From: Roseovarius litorisediminis
Lineage (GTDB): Bacteria; Pseudomonadota; Alphaproteobacteria; Rhodobacterales; Rhodobacteraceae
Length of the DNA stretch: 64,000 nt
Assembly: GCF_900172295.1 (NCBI RefSeq)
Contig: NZ_FWFL01000003.1
Span: 124,001 to 188,000, forward strand
Direction: 5' to 3'
Shown here: positions 8,635 to 17,861 of the stretch, piece by piece
How positions within the stretch are numbered: position 1 is the first letter of the stretch
Layout of the letters: each line of letters starts with the position of its first letter
Program-made: the position numbers and the translations under genes
The notes under the pieces: model-generated
Told to the model about the DNA's origin: nothing
What the model saw: only the letters and a program-made list of their open reading frames with translations
Database searches by the model: none

Positions 8635-9618
8635 ATGGGCGATACAATGAACGCGGTGGAAATCACCCAGCCCGGCGGGCCAGAGGTGTTGCAACTGACG
8701 ACGCGGCCACGCCCGCAGCCCTGCGTGGGTGAAGTGGTGATCAAAGTTGCCTTTGCCGGGGTTAACCGCCCCGATGCCCTGCAGCGCGCGGGCATGTATG
8801 CCCCGCCACCTACCGCCAGCGATCTGCCGGGGCTTGAGGCCGCAGGCGAGGTGGTGGCGCTGGGCGAGGGCGTAAGCGACTGGAAACTGGGCGACAAAGT
8901 CTGCGCATTATTGCCCGGCGGCGGTTATGCGGAATACGTCGCCACCCCTGCGGCGCATTGTCTGCCGGTGCCTGCAGGGCTGGGATTGAAAGAGGCCGCC
9001 TGCCTGCCCGAGACTTATTTCACCGTCTGGTCGAATGTCTTTATGCGCGGAGGTCTGAAAGGGGGCGAACGGTTTCTGGTTCATGGCGGATCAAGCGGGA
9101 TTGGGACCACGGCCATCCAACTGGCACGTGAGTTTGGCGCGCGGGTATTCACCACCGCCGGATCGGATGAAAAATGCGCCAAATGTCTGGAACTGGGGGC
9201 TGAAAAGGCAATCAATTACCGCGAAGCGGATTTTGTCGAGGTGCTGCGTTCCGAAGGCGGGGCTGACCTGATCCTGGATATGGTCGGTGGCAGCTATCTG
9301 CCACGCAATGTGAAATCTCTGGCCGATGATGGTCGGCTGGTTCAGATTGCATTTCTTCAGGGACCGAAAGTGGAACTGAACTTTGCGCAGCTGATGATGC
9401 GGCGGCTGACCATTACCGGCAGTACCCTGCGCCCGCAGAGTGACCTGGCCAAGGCAAGGATTGCCGAGGCGCTGCGCGAACATGTCTGGCCGTTGCTGGA
9501 GGCGGGCAAAGTCGCCCCTGTGATGGATAGTGAATATGAGCTGGCCAATGCCGCGCTGGCGCATGCGCATCTGGAAGAAAGCGCTCATATCGGCAAGATC
9601 GTCATGAGGGTCGGGTAA
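8635..9618 (+). CDS. NAD(P)H quinone oxidoreductase, zinc-free MDR/QOR (PIG3-like) family
   Basis: A 327-residue medium-chain dehydrogenase/reductase without catalytic zinc ligands. The N-terminal catalytic domain contains VAFAGVNRPDALQRAGMY and the cofactor-binding domain contains LVHGGSSGIGTTAIQLAREFGARVFTTAGS. Members reduce quinones or activated double bonds with NADPH. AGGAG lies 8 bases before the ATG at 8635, 12 bp after the COQ9 stop, so the two are probably co-transcribed. A second ATG at 8647 is also possible. Confidence 0.9.
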   Translation: MGDTMNAVEITQPGGPEVLQLTTRPRPQPCVGEVVIKVAFAGVNRPDALQRAGMYAPPPTASDLPGLEAAGEVVALGEGVSDWKLGDKVCALLPGGGYAEYVATPAAHCLPVPAGLGLKEAACLPETYFTVWSNVFMRGGLKGGERFLVHGGSSGIGTTAIQLAREFGARVFTTAGSDEKCAKCLELGAEKAINYREADFVEVLRSEGGADLILDMVGGSYLPRNVKSLADDGRLVQIAFLQGPKVELNFAQLMMRRLTITGSTLRPQSDLAKARIAEALREHVWPLLEAGKVAPVMDSEYELANAALAHAHLEESAHIGKIVMRVG

Positions 9619-9622
9619 CTTC

Positions 9623-10741
9623 GTGAGTGTGCCGTTGGCAATTGCAGCATTGGCGCTTCTTAGCGTCTGCCTGAGCGTCTATGCCATCTGGCGTGACAAA
9701 CCGCTGGAGTGGCGGTTTTCGGAGGCGAGACCGGTGGCATCCGCGGGCAAGCCGGTGTTTGAAACGGTGCTGGACTATACAGCCCCCGCAGGGCAGGCCC
9801 ATGCCCCTGCCATTGTGACCGGCGATGACGGGTTTTCGGTGATCTGGTTTCAGGGCTCGGCCGAGGCGCAGCCGGATGTGGACATTTTTGCGGTAAAATT
9901 CACCCCAGACGGTGATGATTGGCGCGCCTCTGATCCGGCGCGGTATGTCACGCGCAGCGGGCTGGGTAAGGTGTTTGAGCCGAAACAACTGGTTGTGACC
10001 CTTGGCAACACCATCCAGAACGAGGCGGCCGAGGGGCACCTTTACAGCACGGCCGTCTCGGTTGGGGGCTGGGCCATGGCCTCGGTTGCGGATGTGACGA
10101 TGGGCAAGGAAGGGCCGGTCTGGGCCCGAAAGCTGAACCTTTCACCACTGTTGAACCGGTCGCATCTGGTAAAGTCGCCGATGATCAAATACGCCGATGG
10201 CAGCCACGCGTTGCCTGCCTATTTCGAAATGGGCCCCACCTTTGCCGAACTTGTGCGGCTGGGACCGAATGGCCGGGTGCGCGACGTACGGCGGATGCCG
10301 TCAAAGGGCGTGAAGGCAATACAGCCTATGATCGTACCGCTGGATGAGCACCGTGCCGTGGCCTTTCTTCGGGACTTTGACCGTAGCGGAAAGCTTTGGA
10401 TCAGCCACACATCGGATGGCGGGCAAAGCTGGTCGCCGGTGACGGCCACCGATATGCGCAACCCAAGCGCGCCGGTTGCGGCGCTGCACCTGGGGGGGGA
10501 GCGGATCATGATGGTGGCCAATGATGACCCGGAAGGCAGTGACGCGCTGCGTCTGCTGCTGTCTGGGGACGGCGGGGCAAGCTGGCATCCGTTTCGTGAT
10601 CTGGAACCGGGATCGGCCGGGGCGCGTTACCCGATGCTGCGCCGGCTGGACACGGGCGAGATCGTGCTGACCTATTCGCATGGTCAAAAGCGCGGTGTCC
10701 GGGCGCATGTTTTCAACGATGCCTGGCTGGAGGTGGCATGA
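9623..10741 (+). CDS. membrane-anchored sialidase-like (BNR/Asp-box) protein
   Basis: A 372-residue protein with an N-terminal signal anchor (residues 3-22) and a beta-propeller-like domain with Asp-box motifs (SDGGQSW at 264-270, SGDGGASW at 314-321). Similar proteins are annotated as exo-alpha-sialidase or BNR-repeat glycosyl hydrolases; the catalytic residues are not certain enough here to claim sialidase activity. It uses a GTG start 5 bp after the quinone oxidoreductase stop, and its TGA overlaps the ATG of the next gene (ATGA), so translational coupling is likely. Location is expected to be the periplasmic face of the inner membrane. Confidence 0.78.
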   Translation: MSVPLAIAALALLSVCLSVYAIWRDKPLEWRFSEARPVASAGKPVFETVLDYTAPAGQAHAPAIVTGDDGFSVIWFQGSAEAQPDVDIFAVKFTPDGDDWRASDPARYVTRSGLGKVFEPKQLVVTLGNTIQNEAAEGHLYSTAVSVGGWAMASVADVTMGKEGPVWARKLNLSPLLNRSHLVKSPMIKYADGSHALPAYFEMGPTFAELVRLGPNGRVRDVRRMPSKGVKAIQPMIVPLDEHRAVAFLRDFDRSGKLWISHTSDGGQSWSPVTATDMRNPSAPVAALHLGGERIMMVANDDPEGSDALRLLLSGDGGASWHPFRDLEPGSAGARYPMLRRLDTGEIVLTYSHGQKRGVRAHVFNDAWLEVA

Positions 10742-11298
10742 TGGCCCGGGTGCTGACATCCATCGCGCTGGCTGCGGTGCTGGGCTGGCTGGGTTTTGCG
10801 CTGCTGAGCCTGTTGGCGGATGCGCAGGTGGCGGCGCTGGCCGGTCTGGTGACTGGCATTGGCTGCATACTGCGCCTGCGCGACACGATCGTGCTGCGGG
10901 GCATGGTGGCGTTGCTGGCGCCGTTTGGCGTGATGCTGCCAGCGCTGACGCTGCGGCATATGGGGGTGGCCCTGGGCCTGCCGATACCGGGGTTCGGCAC
11001 GGTGGAACTGCTGGTATTCCTGGTTGTCCATGTGGCGTTTCTGGCCGCTTCGATGGGGGTGCTGCGGGTGGATATCTACCGTCTGGGCTATGCCCCCATC
11101 CCGGTGGCGGCGATGGTGCTGGTGGTCTGTGCCTACGCTGCCCTGACCGGCAACTGGTTTGTGGCCCTGGTGGCGGTACTGGGGCAGGTGGGCTGGGTGA
11201 TGCACTGGGGCAGCAGCAACTGGTTTGACTATGTGCTGCACGCTTTGTTGGTGCCGGTGGTTGCTGTTGTACTGATCCTGCGGCTGCTGGGGATTTAG
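10738..11298 (+). CDS. small integral membrane protein, function unknown
   Basis: A 186-residue, extremely hydrophobic protein with about five or six predicted membrane segments and few charged residues. Its ATG overlaps the stop codon of the sialidase-like gene by four bases, so the two are translated together and may act together. I do not recognise a family. Leu/Val/Ala/Gly-rich composition and G/C-ending codons are like its neighbours. Confidence 0.72.
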   Translation: MMARVLTSIALAAVLGWLGFALLSLLADAQVAALAGLVTGIGCILRLRDTIVLRGMVALLAPFGVMLPALTLRHMGVALGLPIPGFGTVELLVFLVVHVAFLAASMGVLRVDIYRLGYAPIPVAAMVLVVCAYAALTGNWFVALVAVLGQVGWVMHWGSSNWFDYVLHALLVPVVAVVLILRLLGI

Positions 11299-11314
11299 GC
11301 AGCACTGGGATTCA

Positions 11315-11336
11315 GGTATTTTTGCCAAGAAAAAAC
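11315..11336 (-). repeat. short gene-end repeat, copy 1 of 4
   Basis: The minus strand reads TTTTTTCTTGGCAAAAATAC. It resembles copies after 38283, 41193 and 45309: a T-run, a short C/G core, then AAAATA followed by C-rich sequence. It lies just downstream of the stop codons of two converging genes. Confidence 0.45.
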
Positions 11337-11376
11337 TGGGGCCTCTTGATAGTCTGAAAACGTGGCTCTTTGTTGA

Positions 11377-12006
11377 TCAGCGGACTGGTTCAAACAAGGC
11401 GTCTTTCATCCGGCAGTCCTGTACGACATCGCGGCCGCAAGGGACGGGGTTTAGGGTTTTTGACAGGCAGACTCGTGCCTCTTGAATACGGCCCTGTTTG
11501 CAGGTGATTGTCAGCATATCCCGCTCCAACCCCGGGTTGGCCTTGAGAAAGGCCTCTTCCACCACAGAGGCGGGAAGTTTTATCGGTTTTGACAGTTTGC
11601 GAAACACGGCCGGGCGGGTGATACGGGCGTATGCCCTGCGGGCCAGCGCGTAGTAGGCGGTTGCCGTAAGCCCGGTACAGCTGCCATGCTTTTTCCATTG
11701 ATACCACGCCAGACCCGAGGTGCCCATGATATCGGCCATGTCTTGGGTCATGGCGCGCGATGGTGGGCGTTGGGCGGTGGGGCAATTCGAGGGAAAGCCG
11801 CGATGGTATTGCGGCCAGAGACCGTGCAGCACCCAGCCAAAATTTCCCGACGGATCGCATTGCGGAGAGCCGCGCGCATCGCCCTCAAGTGCGCACCAGG
11901 AGGGCGACCAGCTGAGGCTGAGCACATAATAGTCAAACTCGCCAGCGCGCTCGCCCTCGGCCAGGGCGGCGGTGGCGGTAAGCAGAAACATCAGCAGGGC
12001 GCGCAT
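11377..12006 (-). CDS. secreted ribonuclease T2 family protein
   Basis: A 209-residue protein with a cleavable signal peptide (MRALLMFLLTATAALA) and both T2 catalytic signatures: CAS I as HGLWPQY (61-67) and CAS II as WKKHGSC (104-110). The catalytic histidines are therefore present. Six or more cysteines probably form disulphides. The enzyme cleaves RNA non-specifically in the periplasm or outside the cell. The start was placed at the ATG at 12006, where the signal peptide begins; the longer frame upstream is antisense to trcR and is an artefact. Confidence 0.9.
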   Translation of the reverse strand: MRALLMFLLTATAALAEGERAGEFDYYVLSLSWSPSWCALEGDARGSPQCDPSGNFGWVLHGLWPQYHRGFPSNCPTAQRPPSRAMTQDMADIMGTSGLAWYQWKKHGSCTGLTATAYYALARRAYARITRPAVFRKLSKPIKLPASVVEEAFLKANPGLERDMLTITCKQGRIQEARVCLSKTLNPVPCGRDVVQDCRMKDALFEPVR

Positions 12007-12138
12007 TCTTTGGTCTTTCAATTTTACTTGGGGGCCACTATATAGCGCCCAAGTTCCCCGACAACGGAAACCCGCACCCTTCAAAAGGTGCCGCCCTTCC
12101 AGGCGACGGGAAAGATATGCGTGAAGGAGACCTGAGAC

Positions 12139-12888
12139 ATGGGAAGACCGCTGATGGCCAAGGCCACCGCCGTTTGGCTGGTGGATAACACAACGATCAA
12201 TTTCAAGCAGATTGCCGATTTCGTCGGCATGCATGAGTTGGAAGTACAGGGCATCGCCGATGGCGACGTGGCCGCTGGCGTGAAAGGGTTTGACCCGGTC
12301 GCCAACAACCAGCTTACGCAGGAGGAAATTGATGCTGCCGAAAAGGACCCGCTGCATAAGCTGAAACTGAAGTTCAACGCCGCTGCGCAGGGTGAAGAAA
12401 AACGCCGTGGGCCGCGCTATACGCCGCTGAGTAAACGGCAGGACCGGCCCGCATCTATCCTTTGGCTGGTCAAGTTCCATCCGGAACTGGCCGACAGCCA
12501 GATCAGCAAACTTGTGGGCACGACAAAACCGACCATTCAGGCGATCCGCGAACGCACGCACTGGAACATTTCGAACATTCAGCCGATCGATCCGGTTGCC
12601 CTGGGCCTGTGCAAACAGTCTGAACTGGACGCCGCCGTGCAAAAGGCCGCCGCCAAGAAGGCCAAAGAGGGCGAAGCCATGAGCGATGACGAGCGTCGCA
12701 AGTTGCTGAGTACCGAACAAAGCCTTGGCATGGAGGCCGAGCCCAAGATTCCGACCGCGATCGAGGGACTGGAAACGTTCAGCCTGAGTGGCGGCAGCGA
12801 CGACGGCGAAAAGGAAAAAGAATACGACGCTGACAGCTTTTTCAACCTGCCGGACGATTCGGATGATGACGAGGATGAGCAGCCCTGA
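12139..12888 (+). CDS. trcR: cell cycle transcriptional regulator TrcR (DUF1013)
   Basis: A 249-residue DUF1013 protein, the alphaproteobacterial family that includes the cell-cycle regulator TrcR. Visible family features: MAKATAVWLVDNTTINFKQI at the N-terminus with a helix-turn-helix, then a second helix-turn-helix region (FHPELADSQISKLVGTTKPT followed by IRERTHWNISNI), and an acidic C-terminal tail (DDSDDDEDEQP). It has a good ribosome-binding site (GAAGGAGA) and is followed by a strong bidirectional terminator. Confidence 0.88.
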   Translation: MGRPLMAKATAVWLVDNTTINFKQIADFVGMHELEVQGIADGDVAAGVKGFDPVANNQLTQEEIDAAEKDPLHKLKLKFNAAAQGEEKRRGPRYTPLSKRQDRPASILWLVKFHPELADSQISKLVGTTKPTIQAIRERTHWNISNIQPIDPVALGLCKQSELDAAVQKAAAKKAKEGEAMSDDERRKLLSTEQSLGMEAEPKIPTAIEGLETFSLSGGSDDGEKEKEYDADSFFNLPDDSDDDEDEQP

Positions 12889-12914
12889 GGCAAACGCCGC
12901 TTGTGCCGACATTG

Positions 12915-12948
12915 AAACCCCGGACGCTTTACATTGTGTCCGGGGTTT
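12915..12948. terminator. strong bidirectional Rho-independent terminator
   Basis: AAACCCCGGAC and GTCCGGGGTTT arms with a 12-base loop, T-rich on the plus strand and with AAA/TTT flanks in both directions. It lies between the convergent trcR and LysR-type regulator genes and can end both transcripts. Confidence 0.85.
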
Positions 12949-12963
12949 TCTTTTTATCCAAGC

Positions 12964-13839
12964 TCAGCTTTTGCTGATGGCGTGCAGCCAGGTTATGAAA
13001 TCCTGAAGAGGTTTGCGGCGCACGCCCGGCCGGGTCACGATATAATAACCGATGCCGGGGATCGGATCCCTGAAAAGTTCTACCAATTCGCCCGAACGAA
13101 GCTCGGATTCGATAAATCGGGGCACTGTGGCAACGATACCGTCACCGTGTCTGGCACCTTCGAGCAACATATTGCCGGGCATGTGGACGACATTGCGCCG
13201 GATAGTTTTGTCGACGCCGCGTTTTTCGAACCAGTTTGCAAATTCCTCTGACCCGAACTCCTGAAGCAATGGATATTCCAGAAGCTCGGATGGTTCGGTG
13301 ATCTTGCGTTTGCCGATCAGTGATCGTGAGGCAACGACCGTCAGACACCCCAGGAATAACAATTCTGACTGCAGGCCTTTCCATTTGCCGGTACCGTAAC
13401 GAATTGTCATGTCAATGCCGCCCGGTGCAAGTTCGACCACTTCGATCTGAGGGTTCAGCATCAGTTCAATTTCAGGGTGGCGTGTGCAGAATTCAGTGAT
13501 GCGCGGCATCAGAAAGCCGGTTGCGAACATTGGAGTCATTGATACCTGCAACGACCGGCTTGCTTCGGCCTTGCCAAGGGCTTCGATGGCGCTGGATATA
13601 TTTGCAAAAGAGGCATTCAGCGTGACCGCCAACGCGGCCCCCTGTGATGTCAGCGTTACGCCACGCCCTTTGCGCAATACCAGTTGGGTGCCAAGGTGCT
13701 CTTCAAGGTTGCGGATTTGCCGGCTGATTGCTGGATGGGTCACGTTCAGAACCTTCGCCGCATGTGACAGGTTCAGCGTTTCGGCGACCGCTGCGAAGGC
13801 GCGCAAGGCATTCAGAGGGGGAAGGTCTGCCCACTTCAT
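12964..13839 (-). CDS. LysR-type transcriptional regulator (GcvA-like)
   Basis: A 291-residue LysR regulator. The N-terminal winged helix-turn-helix (residues about 9-67: ALRAFAAVAETLNLSHAAKV, NVTHPAISRQIRNLEEHLG) is followed by a two-lobed effector-binding domain. The PPLNALRAF opening is typical of the GcvA/AmpR-like subgroup. It is divergent from the 3-hydroxyacyl-CoA dehydrogenase gene across a 193-bp palindrome-rich gap, so control of that gene is likely. Confidence 0.9.
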   Translation of the reverse strand: MKWADLPPLNALRAFAAVAETLNLSHAAKVLNVTHPAISRQIRNLEEHLGTQLVLRKGRGVTLTSQGAALAVTLNASFANISSAIEALGKAEASRSLQVSMTPMFATGFLMPRITEFCTRHPEIELMLNPQIEVVELAPGGIDMTIRYGTGKWKGLQSELLFLGCLTVVASRSLIGKRKITEPSELLEYPLLQEFGSEEFANWFEKRGVDKTIRRNVVHMPGNMLLEGARHGDGIVATVPRFIESELRSGELVELFRDPIPGIGYYIVTRPGVRRKPLQDFITWLHAISKS

Positions 13840-13842
13840 ATG

Positions 13843-13880
13843 TCAGATTTTCTGATATCAGAATAATATTTTTGATTAGC
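13843..13880. promoter_or_regulatory. candidate LysR operator palindromes
   Basis: Directly upstream of the LysR start are TCAGATTTTCTGA (13843-13855) and the perfect 12-bp palindrome TCTGATATCAGA (13851-13862), followed by an ATCA...TGAT pair with a 12-base centre. LysR proteins commonly bind such interrupted dyads in divergent promoters. The assignment is by position and symmetry only. Confidence 0.5.
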
Positions 13881-14032
13881 TGAAATGCAAACTTTGGGAC
13901 AAGTATTATAATACAAGCGCATTTTGGGTCGTTCCCGGCATCTGTAGTTCATAACATGTCACATTTTGTATTAATTGCGAAGCTTTGCCTGATGTCATCG
14001 GTCAACGGCAGAAAACGACAGGGGGAATAAGA

Positions 14033-14983
14033 ATGATTACCGTAGATGAGATCAAAACCGTGGCCATTATCGGAAATGGCTTGATGGGGCAGGGGATTGC
14101 ACAGGTATTTGCCCGGGCGGGCAAGAATGTTGTTCTGATCGGTCGAAGTGGAGAAAGCCTTGCGCGGGCGATGTCTGTGATCTCGACGAATTTTCAGGCG
14201 TTTGTCGAACGAGGCCTGAGCGAGCATGACGATATCATTGCCGCAATCGGGCGCATCCGCACCAGTACCGACATGAAAGATGCCGCCAGCGCGGATTTCG
14301 TGATCGAGGCCGTGCCGGCAGTGCGCGACCTGCAAATCAGCATTTTCAAGCAGTTGGATCAGATTTGCGCGCCAGAGATTGTTCTGGGGTCAACCAGCGG
14401 ACAGCCAATCAGCCTGATGAGTGTTGAGATGCAGCACCCTGAACGGGCGGTTGCCATCCATTTTGTCTATCCCGCACAACTGATCCCGGTGGTCGAGGTT
14501 TGCGGTGGACCAGATACCCGACCCGATGTTGTGACCTGGGCTTGTGACATGCTGGAATCTGTTGGTCAGGTCGCGGCACCGATGATGAAAGAAGTAGATG
14601 GGTTCATCATCAATCGTCTGCAATTCGCCCTTCTGCGCGAAGCCTGGTCGATGTGGGCGGAAGGTGTTGCCAGTGCCGAAGCAATTGATAATTCCTTCAA
14701 GATGACATTGGGGCGGCGCTATTCAGTGACCGGCCCGATCGAATCGGCCGATATGGGCGGGTTGGACATCATGAATACCTTTGCAGAGTTCCTGCTGCCC
14801 TCGCTGAACACGGATAAACATCCCCCCGCGGCATTGGGCGAGTTGGTGAAGGGTGGGAACTTTGGGCTCAAATCCGGCAAAGGCGTTTATGACTGGTCAC
14901 AACGCGATGGCAAAGCGCGGCTGGCAGCGCGGGCGGACCGCCTGTTTCAGCACATGGCCGAGGACGCGGCAGAACAGGCTTGA
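14033..14983 (+). CDS. 3-hydroxyacyl-CoA dehydrogenase family protein
   Basis: A 316-residue NAD-dependent dehydrogenase with an N-terminal Rossmann fold (VAIIGNGLMGQGIAQVFARA, a GxGxxG motif) and the C-terminal 3HCDH dimerisation domain (KEVDGFIINRLQFALLREAW, then SGKGVYDW). The size fits a stand-alone 3-hydroxybutyryl-CoA dehydrogenase or a related hydroxyacid dehydrogenase; the substrate is undetermined. The start is the ATG at 14033 with GGGGGAATAAGA upstream. It is divergent from the LysR-type gene and convergent with recR. Confidence 0.85.
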   Translation: MITVDEIKTVAIIGNGLMGQGIAQVFARAGKNVVLIGRSGESLARAMSVISTNFQAFVERGLSEHDDIIAAIGRIRTSTDMKDAASADFVIEAVPAVRDLQISIFKQLDQICAPEIVLGSTSGQPISLMSVEMQHPERAVAIHFVYPAQLIPVVEVCGGPDTRPDVVTWACDMLESVGQVAAPMMKEVDGFIINRLQFALLREAWSMWAEGVASAEAIDNSFKMTLGRRYSVTGPIESADMGGLDIMNTFAEFLLPSLNTDKHPPAALGELVKGGNFGLKSGKGVYDWSQRDGKARLAARADRLFQHMAEDAAEQA

Positions 14984-15004
14984 TCGGCTGAATTTCAGCG
15001 CGGG

Positions 15005-15598
15005 TCAAATCGCCTTGCGCGCTATCAGGGCCGCGCTGATAGTGCCGTCATCGAGGTAATCCAGCTCCCCCCCGATCGGCACACCCTGCGCCAAAGAGGT
15101 CAGCGTGACACGGCCATCCAGCTGGTCAGCGATATAGTGTGCAGTGGTCTGGCCATCGACAGTTGCATTCAGTGCCAGAATGACTTCTGAGATGTCCTCG
15201 CGCTCAACCCTGTCGATCAACTGCGGGATGCGCAGCTGTTCAGGACCGACCTGATCCAGGGCGCTGAGCGTGCCGCCCAATACGTGGTAACGCCCCTTGA
15301 ATGCCTGGCCGCGCTCCATTGCCCAGAGGTCGGCCACATCCTCGACAATGCACAGCAGGCCGTTGGCGCGCTTTTCAGCGTTGCAGATATCGCAGATGTC
15401 AGTTGTGCCGACGTTGCCGCAATTGAGGCATTCGCGGGCAGTGGCCGCGACCTTTTGCATGAGATCCGCCAGAGGTATCAGCTGCAACTCGCGTTTGCGG
15501 ATCAGGTGCAGTACCGCACGCCGGGCCGAGCGGGGCCCGAGGCCCGGCAATTTCGCCATCATCTCGATCAGGGAGTCGATATCGCGGGTGCTGCTCAT
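15005..15598 (-). CDS. recR: recombination mediator protein RecR
   Basis: A 197-residue RecR with the helix-hairpin-helix near the N-terminus ([16 protein letters not shown]), the four-cysteine zinc finger ([16 protein letters not shown], about residues 57-72), and a Toprim domain ([15 protein letters not shown]). RecR acts with RecF/RecO to load RecA at gaps. It is the last gene of dnaX-ybaB-recR, 8 bp after ybaB. Confidence 0.95.
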   Translation of the reverse strand: MSSTRDIDSLIEMMAKLPGLGPRSARRAVLHLIRKRELQLIPLADLMQKVAATARECLNCGNVGTTDICDICNAEKRANGLLCIVEDVADLWAMERGQAFKGRYHVLGGTLSALDQVGPEQLRIPQLIDRVEREDISEVILALNATVDGQTTAHYIADQLDGRVTLTSLAQGVPIGGELDYLDDGTISAALIARKAI

Positions 15599-15606
15599 TT
15601 CGGGGT

Positions 15607-15951
15607 TCAGAACGGCAGGTCCATGTCCTTGGGCAGGCCCATGCCCTCGGTCAGCTTTCCCATTTCCTCTTTGGCGCGTTCGGTGGCCTTGGTCTGGGCA
15701 TCCTTGATGGCGGCAAGGATAAGATCCTCGACCACTTCCTTGTCATCGGCATTGAAGATCGACGGATCGATATCCAGGCCCTTGAGTTCGCCCTTGGCGG
15801 TGCAGGTGGCCTTGACCAGCCCCGCACCGGATTCGCCGGTCACGGTGACGCGGTGCATTTCCTCCTGCAGCGAGGCCATCTTTTGCTGCATTTCCTGTGC
15901 GGCTTTCATCATCTTGGCCATGTCGCCCATCTGGCCCAGTCCTTTGAACAT
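15607..15951 (-). CDS. YbaB/EbfC family nucleoid-associated protein
   Basis: A 114-residue protein. The N-terminal [25 protein letters not shown] helix and the central [21 protein letters not shown] strand region match YbaB/EbfC, a small dimeric DNA-binding protein. It lies between dnaX and recR, the arrangement found across bacteria. Confidence 0.93.
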   Translation of the reverse strand: MFKGLGQMGDMAKMMKAAQEMQQKMASLQEEMHRVTVTGESGAGLVKATCTAKGELKGLDIDPSIFNADDKEVVEDLILAAIKDAQTKATERAKEEMGKLTEGMGLPKDMDLPF

Positions 15952-16106
15952 TTGTTTTCTCCGGTGTGTTGGTGTTTGTTTCGCTTTAGATACGGGTCTG
16001 GCGGGACCGCGACAAGGGGTGATGGCCGGGTGGTTTGCCAGGTCCGGACCCTACGAAAATTCTGCGAATTTTCAGGGCGCAGGTGCAGACGGAAAGGGTC
16101 GCTGCA

Positions 16107-17861
16107 TCAGTCCTCTTCAAACGGATCCCATTCGTCGTCCACTTCAGGCAGAGCTTCGGCCTGAGCCACGGCGGCCTGTTCTTCAGGCGTGCGGATCTTT
16201 GTGATTTTCGCCTTGGGAAAAACTGCCAGAACTGCCTGCACCATCGGGTGTTCGGTGGCGCGGGCCCGAAGCGCCAGTTCCGCCGCATCGCGTTTTTCGG
16301 CGATGGTTTCACTGCCGCCTTCGTTTACCAGTGTGACTGCCCAGCGATTGCCCGTCCAGCGTTGCAGGGCACTGCCCAACCGCTGCGCCAGATCGCCCGG
16401 CGCAGTGTCGGTGGGGTGGAATTCGATCCGGCCGGGCTGATAGGCGACAAGGCGCACGCAGGTTTCAATCTCGACCAGCAGCTTCACATCGCGGTTGGCA
16501 CGGATGAGTTCGATCACATGTTCAAAAGTCGGATAATGCGCCAGCGCCTGTTCAGCATCTGTGGCCAGAGCAAGCACCTGACCATTCCCCGATGCGCCTG
16601 GCCTTGAGGTGCCTGAGTGGGCGGGGGGCGCGAAAGGCGCCTGCGCCGACTGGGCTTGTGGTGATGCCGCCCTTGTGCCGCCCGGATTTGGCGGTGGTGG
16701 CGGCATGTCACGCAGTTTGCGCACAAGTTCTTCGGGGCTGGGCAGGTCGGCCACATGGGTAAGGCGGATGATTGCCATTTCAGCGGCCATCATCGCGTTG
16801 GGGGCGGCTGCAACCTCGTCCAGTGCCTTGAGCAGCATCTGCCAGGTCCGGGTCAGCACCCGCATCGGCAGGGCGGTGGCCATTTCCTGCCCTCTTGTGC
16901 GTTCATCGGGGTTGATGGTGGGGTCGTCGGTAGCTTCGGGGGTAATCTTGACCACGGAAATCCAGTGAGTGATCTCGGCCAGATCGCGCAGCACCGCCAT
17001 CGGATCGGCGCCGTCGGCATATTGGCTGGAAAGCTCGGTCAGTGCGCCAGCCGCATTGCCCTTCATGATCAGATCAAACAAGTCCAGCACCCGGCCGCGA
17101 TCAGCCAGCCCAAGCATGGCACGGACCTGTTCGGCAGTGGTTTCGCCGGCACCGTGGCTGATCGCCTGATCCAGCAGGGATGTGGCATCGCGGGCCGATC
17201 CTTCGGCGGCCCGGGTGATCAACGCCAGTGCGTCATCGCTGATTTCGGCGCCTTCGGCCGTCGCGATCTTGCGGATCAGCGCGATCATTACCTCTGGTTC
17301 GATCCGGCGCAGATCGAACCGCTGGCACCGTGAGAGAACCGTCACAGGTACCTTGCGGATCTCCGTGGTGGCAAAGATGAATTTCACATGTTCTGGTGGT
17401 TCTTCCAGCGTCTTGAGCAGCGCGTTGAACGCACTGGTCGACAGCATGTGGACCTCATCGACAATGTAGATCTTGTAACGTGCACTGGCTGCACGGTAAT
17501 GCACCGAGTCGATGATTTCGCGAATATCGCCGACGCCTGTCCGGCTGGCGGCATCCATTTCCATCACATCGACATGGCGGCCTTCCATGATGGCGACACA
17601 ATGTTCGCACTGGCCGCAGGGTTCAGTCGTGGGGCCGCCCTGACCATCGGCACCAATACAGTTCATGCCTTTGGCAATGATCCGCGCAGTGGTGGTTTTT
17701 CCGGTGCCGCGAATGCCAGTCATAATAAAGGCCTGAGCGATCCGGTCTGCCTGAAATGCATTCTTGAGGGTGCGCACCATTGCATCCTGTCCGACCAGAT
17801 CGGCAAAGGTTTCAGGCCGGTATTTGCGGGCAAGCACCTGATAGTTGGGTTTGTCGGTCAC
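16107..17861 (-). CDS. dnaX: DNA polymerase III subunit gamma/tau
   Basis: A 584-residue clamp-loader ATPase. Walker A is GIRGTGKT (49-56), zinc-binding cysteines are C68, C82, C85 and C88, Walker B is IYIVDEVHML, and the sensor-1 region is FIFATTEI. The AAA+ core is followed by the collar domain, a Pro/Ala-rich linker (about 385-430) and a tau-type C-terminal domain ending in acidic EVDDEWDPFEED. It loads the beta clamp and couples polymerase to helicase. First gene of dnaX-ybaB-recR. Confidence 0.95.
   Translation of the reverse strand: MTDKPNYQVLARKYRPETFADLVGQDAMVRTLKNAFQADRIAQAFIMTGIRGTGKTTTARIIAKGMNCIGADGQGGPTTEPCGQCEHCVAIMEGRHVDVMEMDAASRTGVGDIREIIDSVHYRAASARYKIYIVDEVHMLSTSAFNALLKTLEEPPEHVKFIFATTEIRKVPVTVLSRCQRFDLRRIEPEVMIALIRKIATAEGAEISDDALALITRAAEGSARDATSLLDQAISHGAGETTAEQVRAMLGLADRGRVLDLFDLIMKGNAAGALTELSSQYADGADPMAVLRDLAEITHWISVVKITPEATDDPTINPDERTRGQEMATALPMRVLTRTWQMLLKALDEVAAAPNAMMAAEMAIIRLTHVADLPSPEELVRKLRDMPPPPPNPGGTRAASPQAQSAQAPFAPPAHSGTSRPGASGNGQVLALATDAEQALAHYPTFEHVIELIRANRDVKLLVEIETCVRLVAYQPGRIEFHPTDTAPGDLAQRLGSALQRWTGNRWAVTLVNEGGSETIAEKRDAAELALRARATEHPMVQAVLAVFPKAKITKIRTPEEQAAVAQAEALPEVDDEWDPFEED

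Noticed and set aside
10301..11305. Pro-rich minus-strand frame opposite the sialidase-like operon
   Set aside because: Antisense artefact of GC-rich codons; plus-strand genes are overlapped and coupled.
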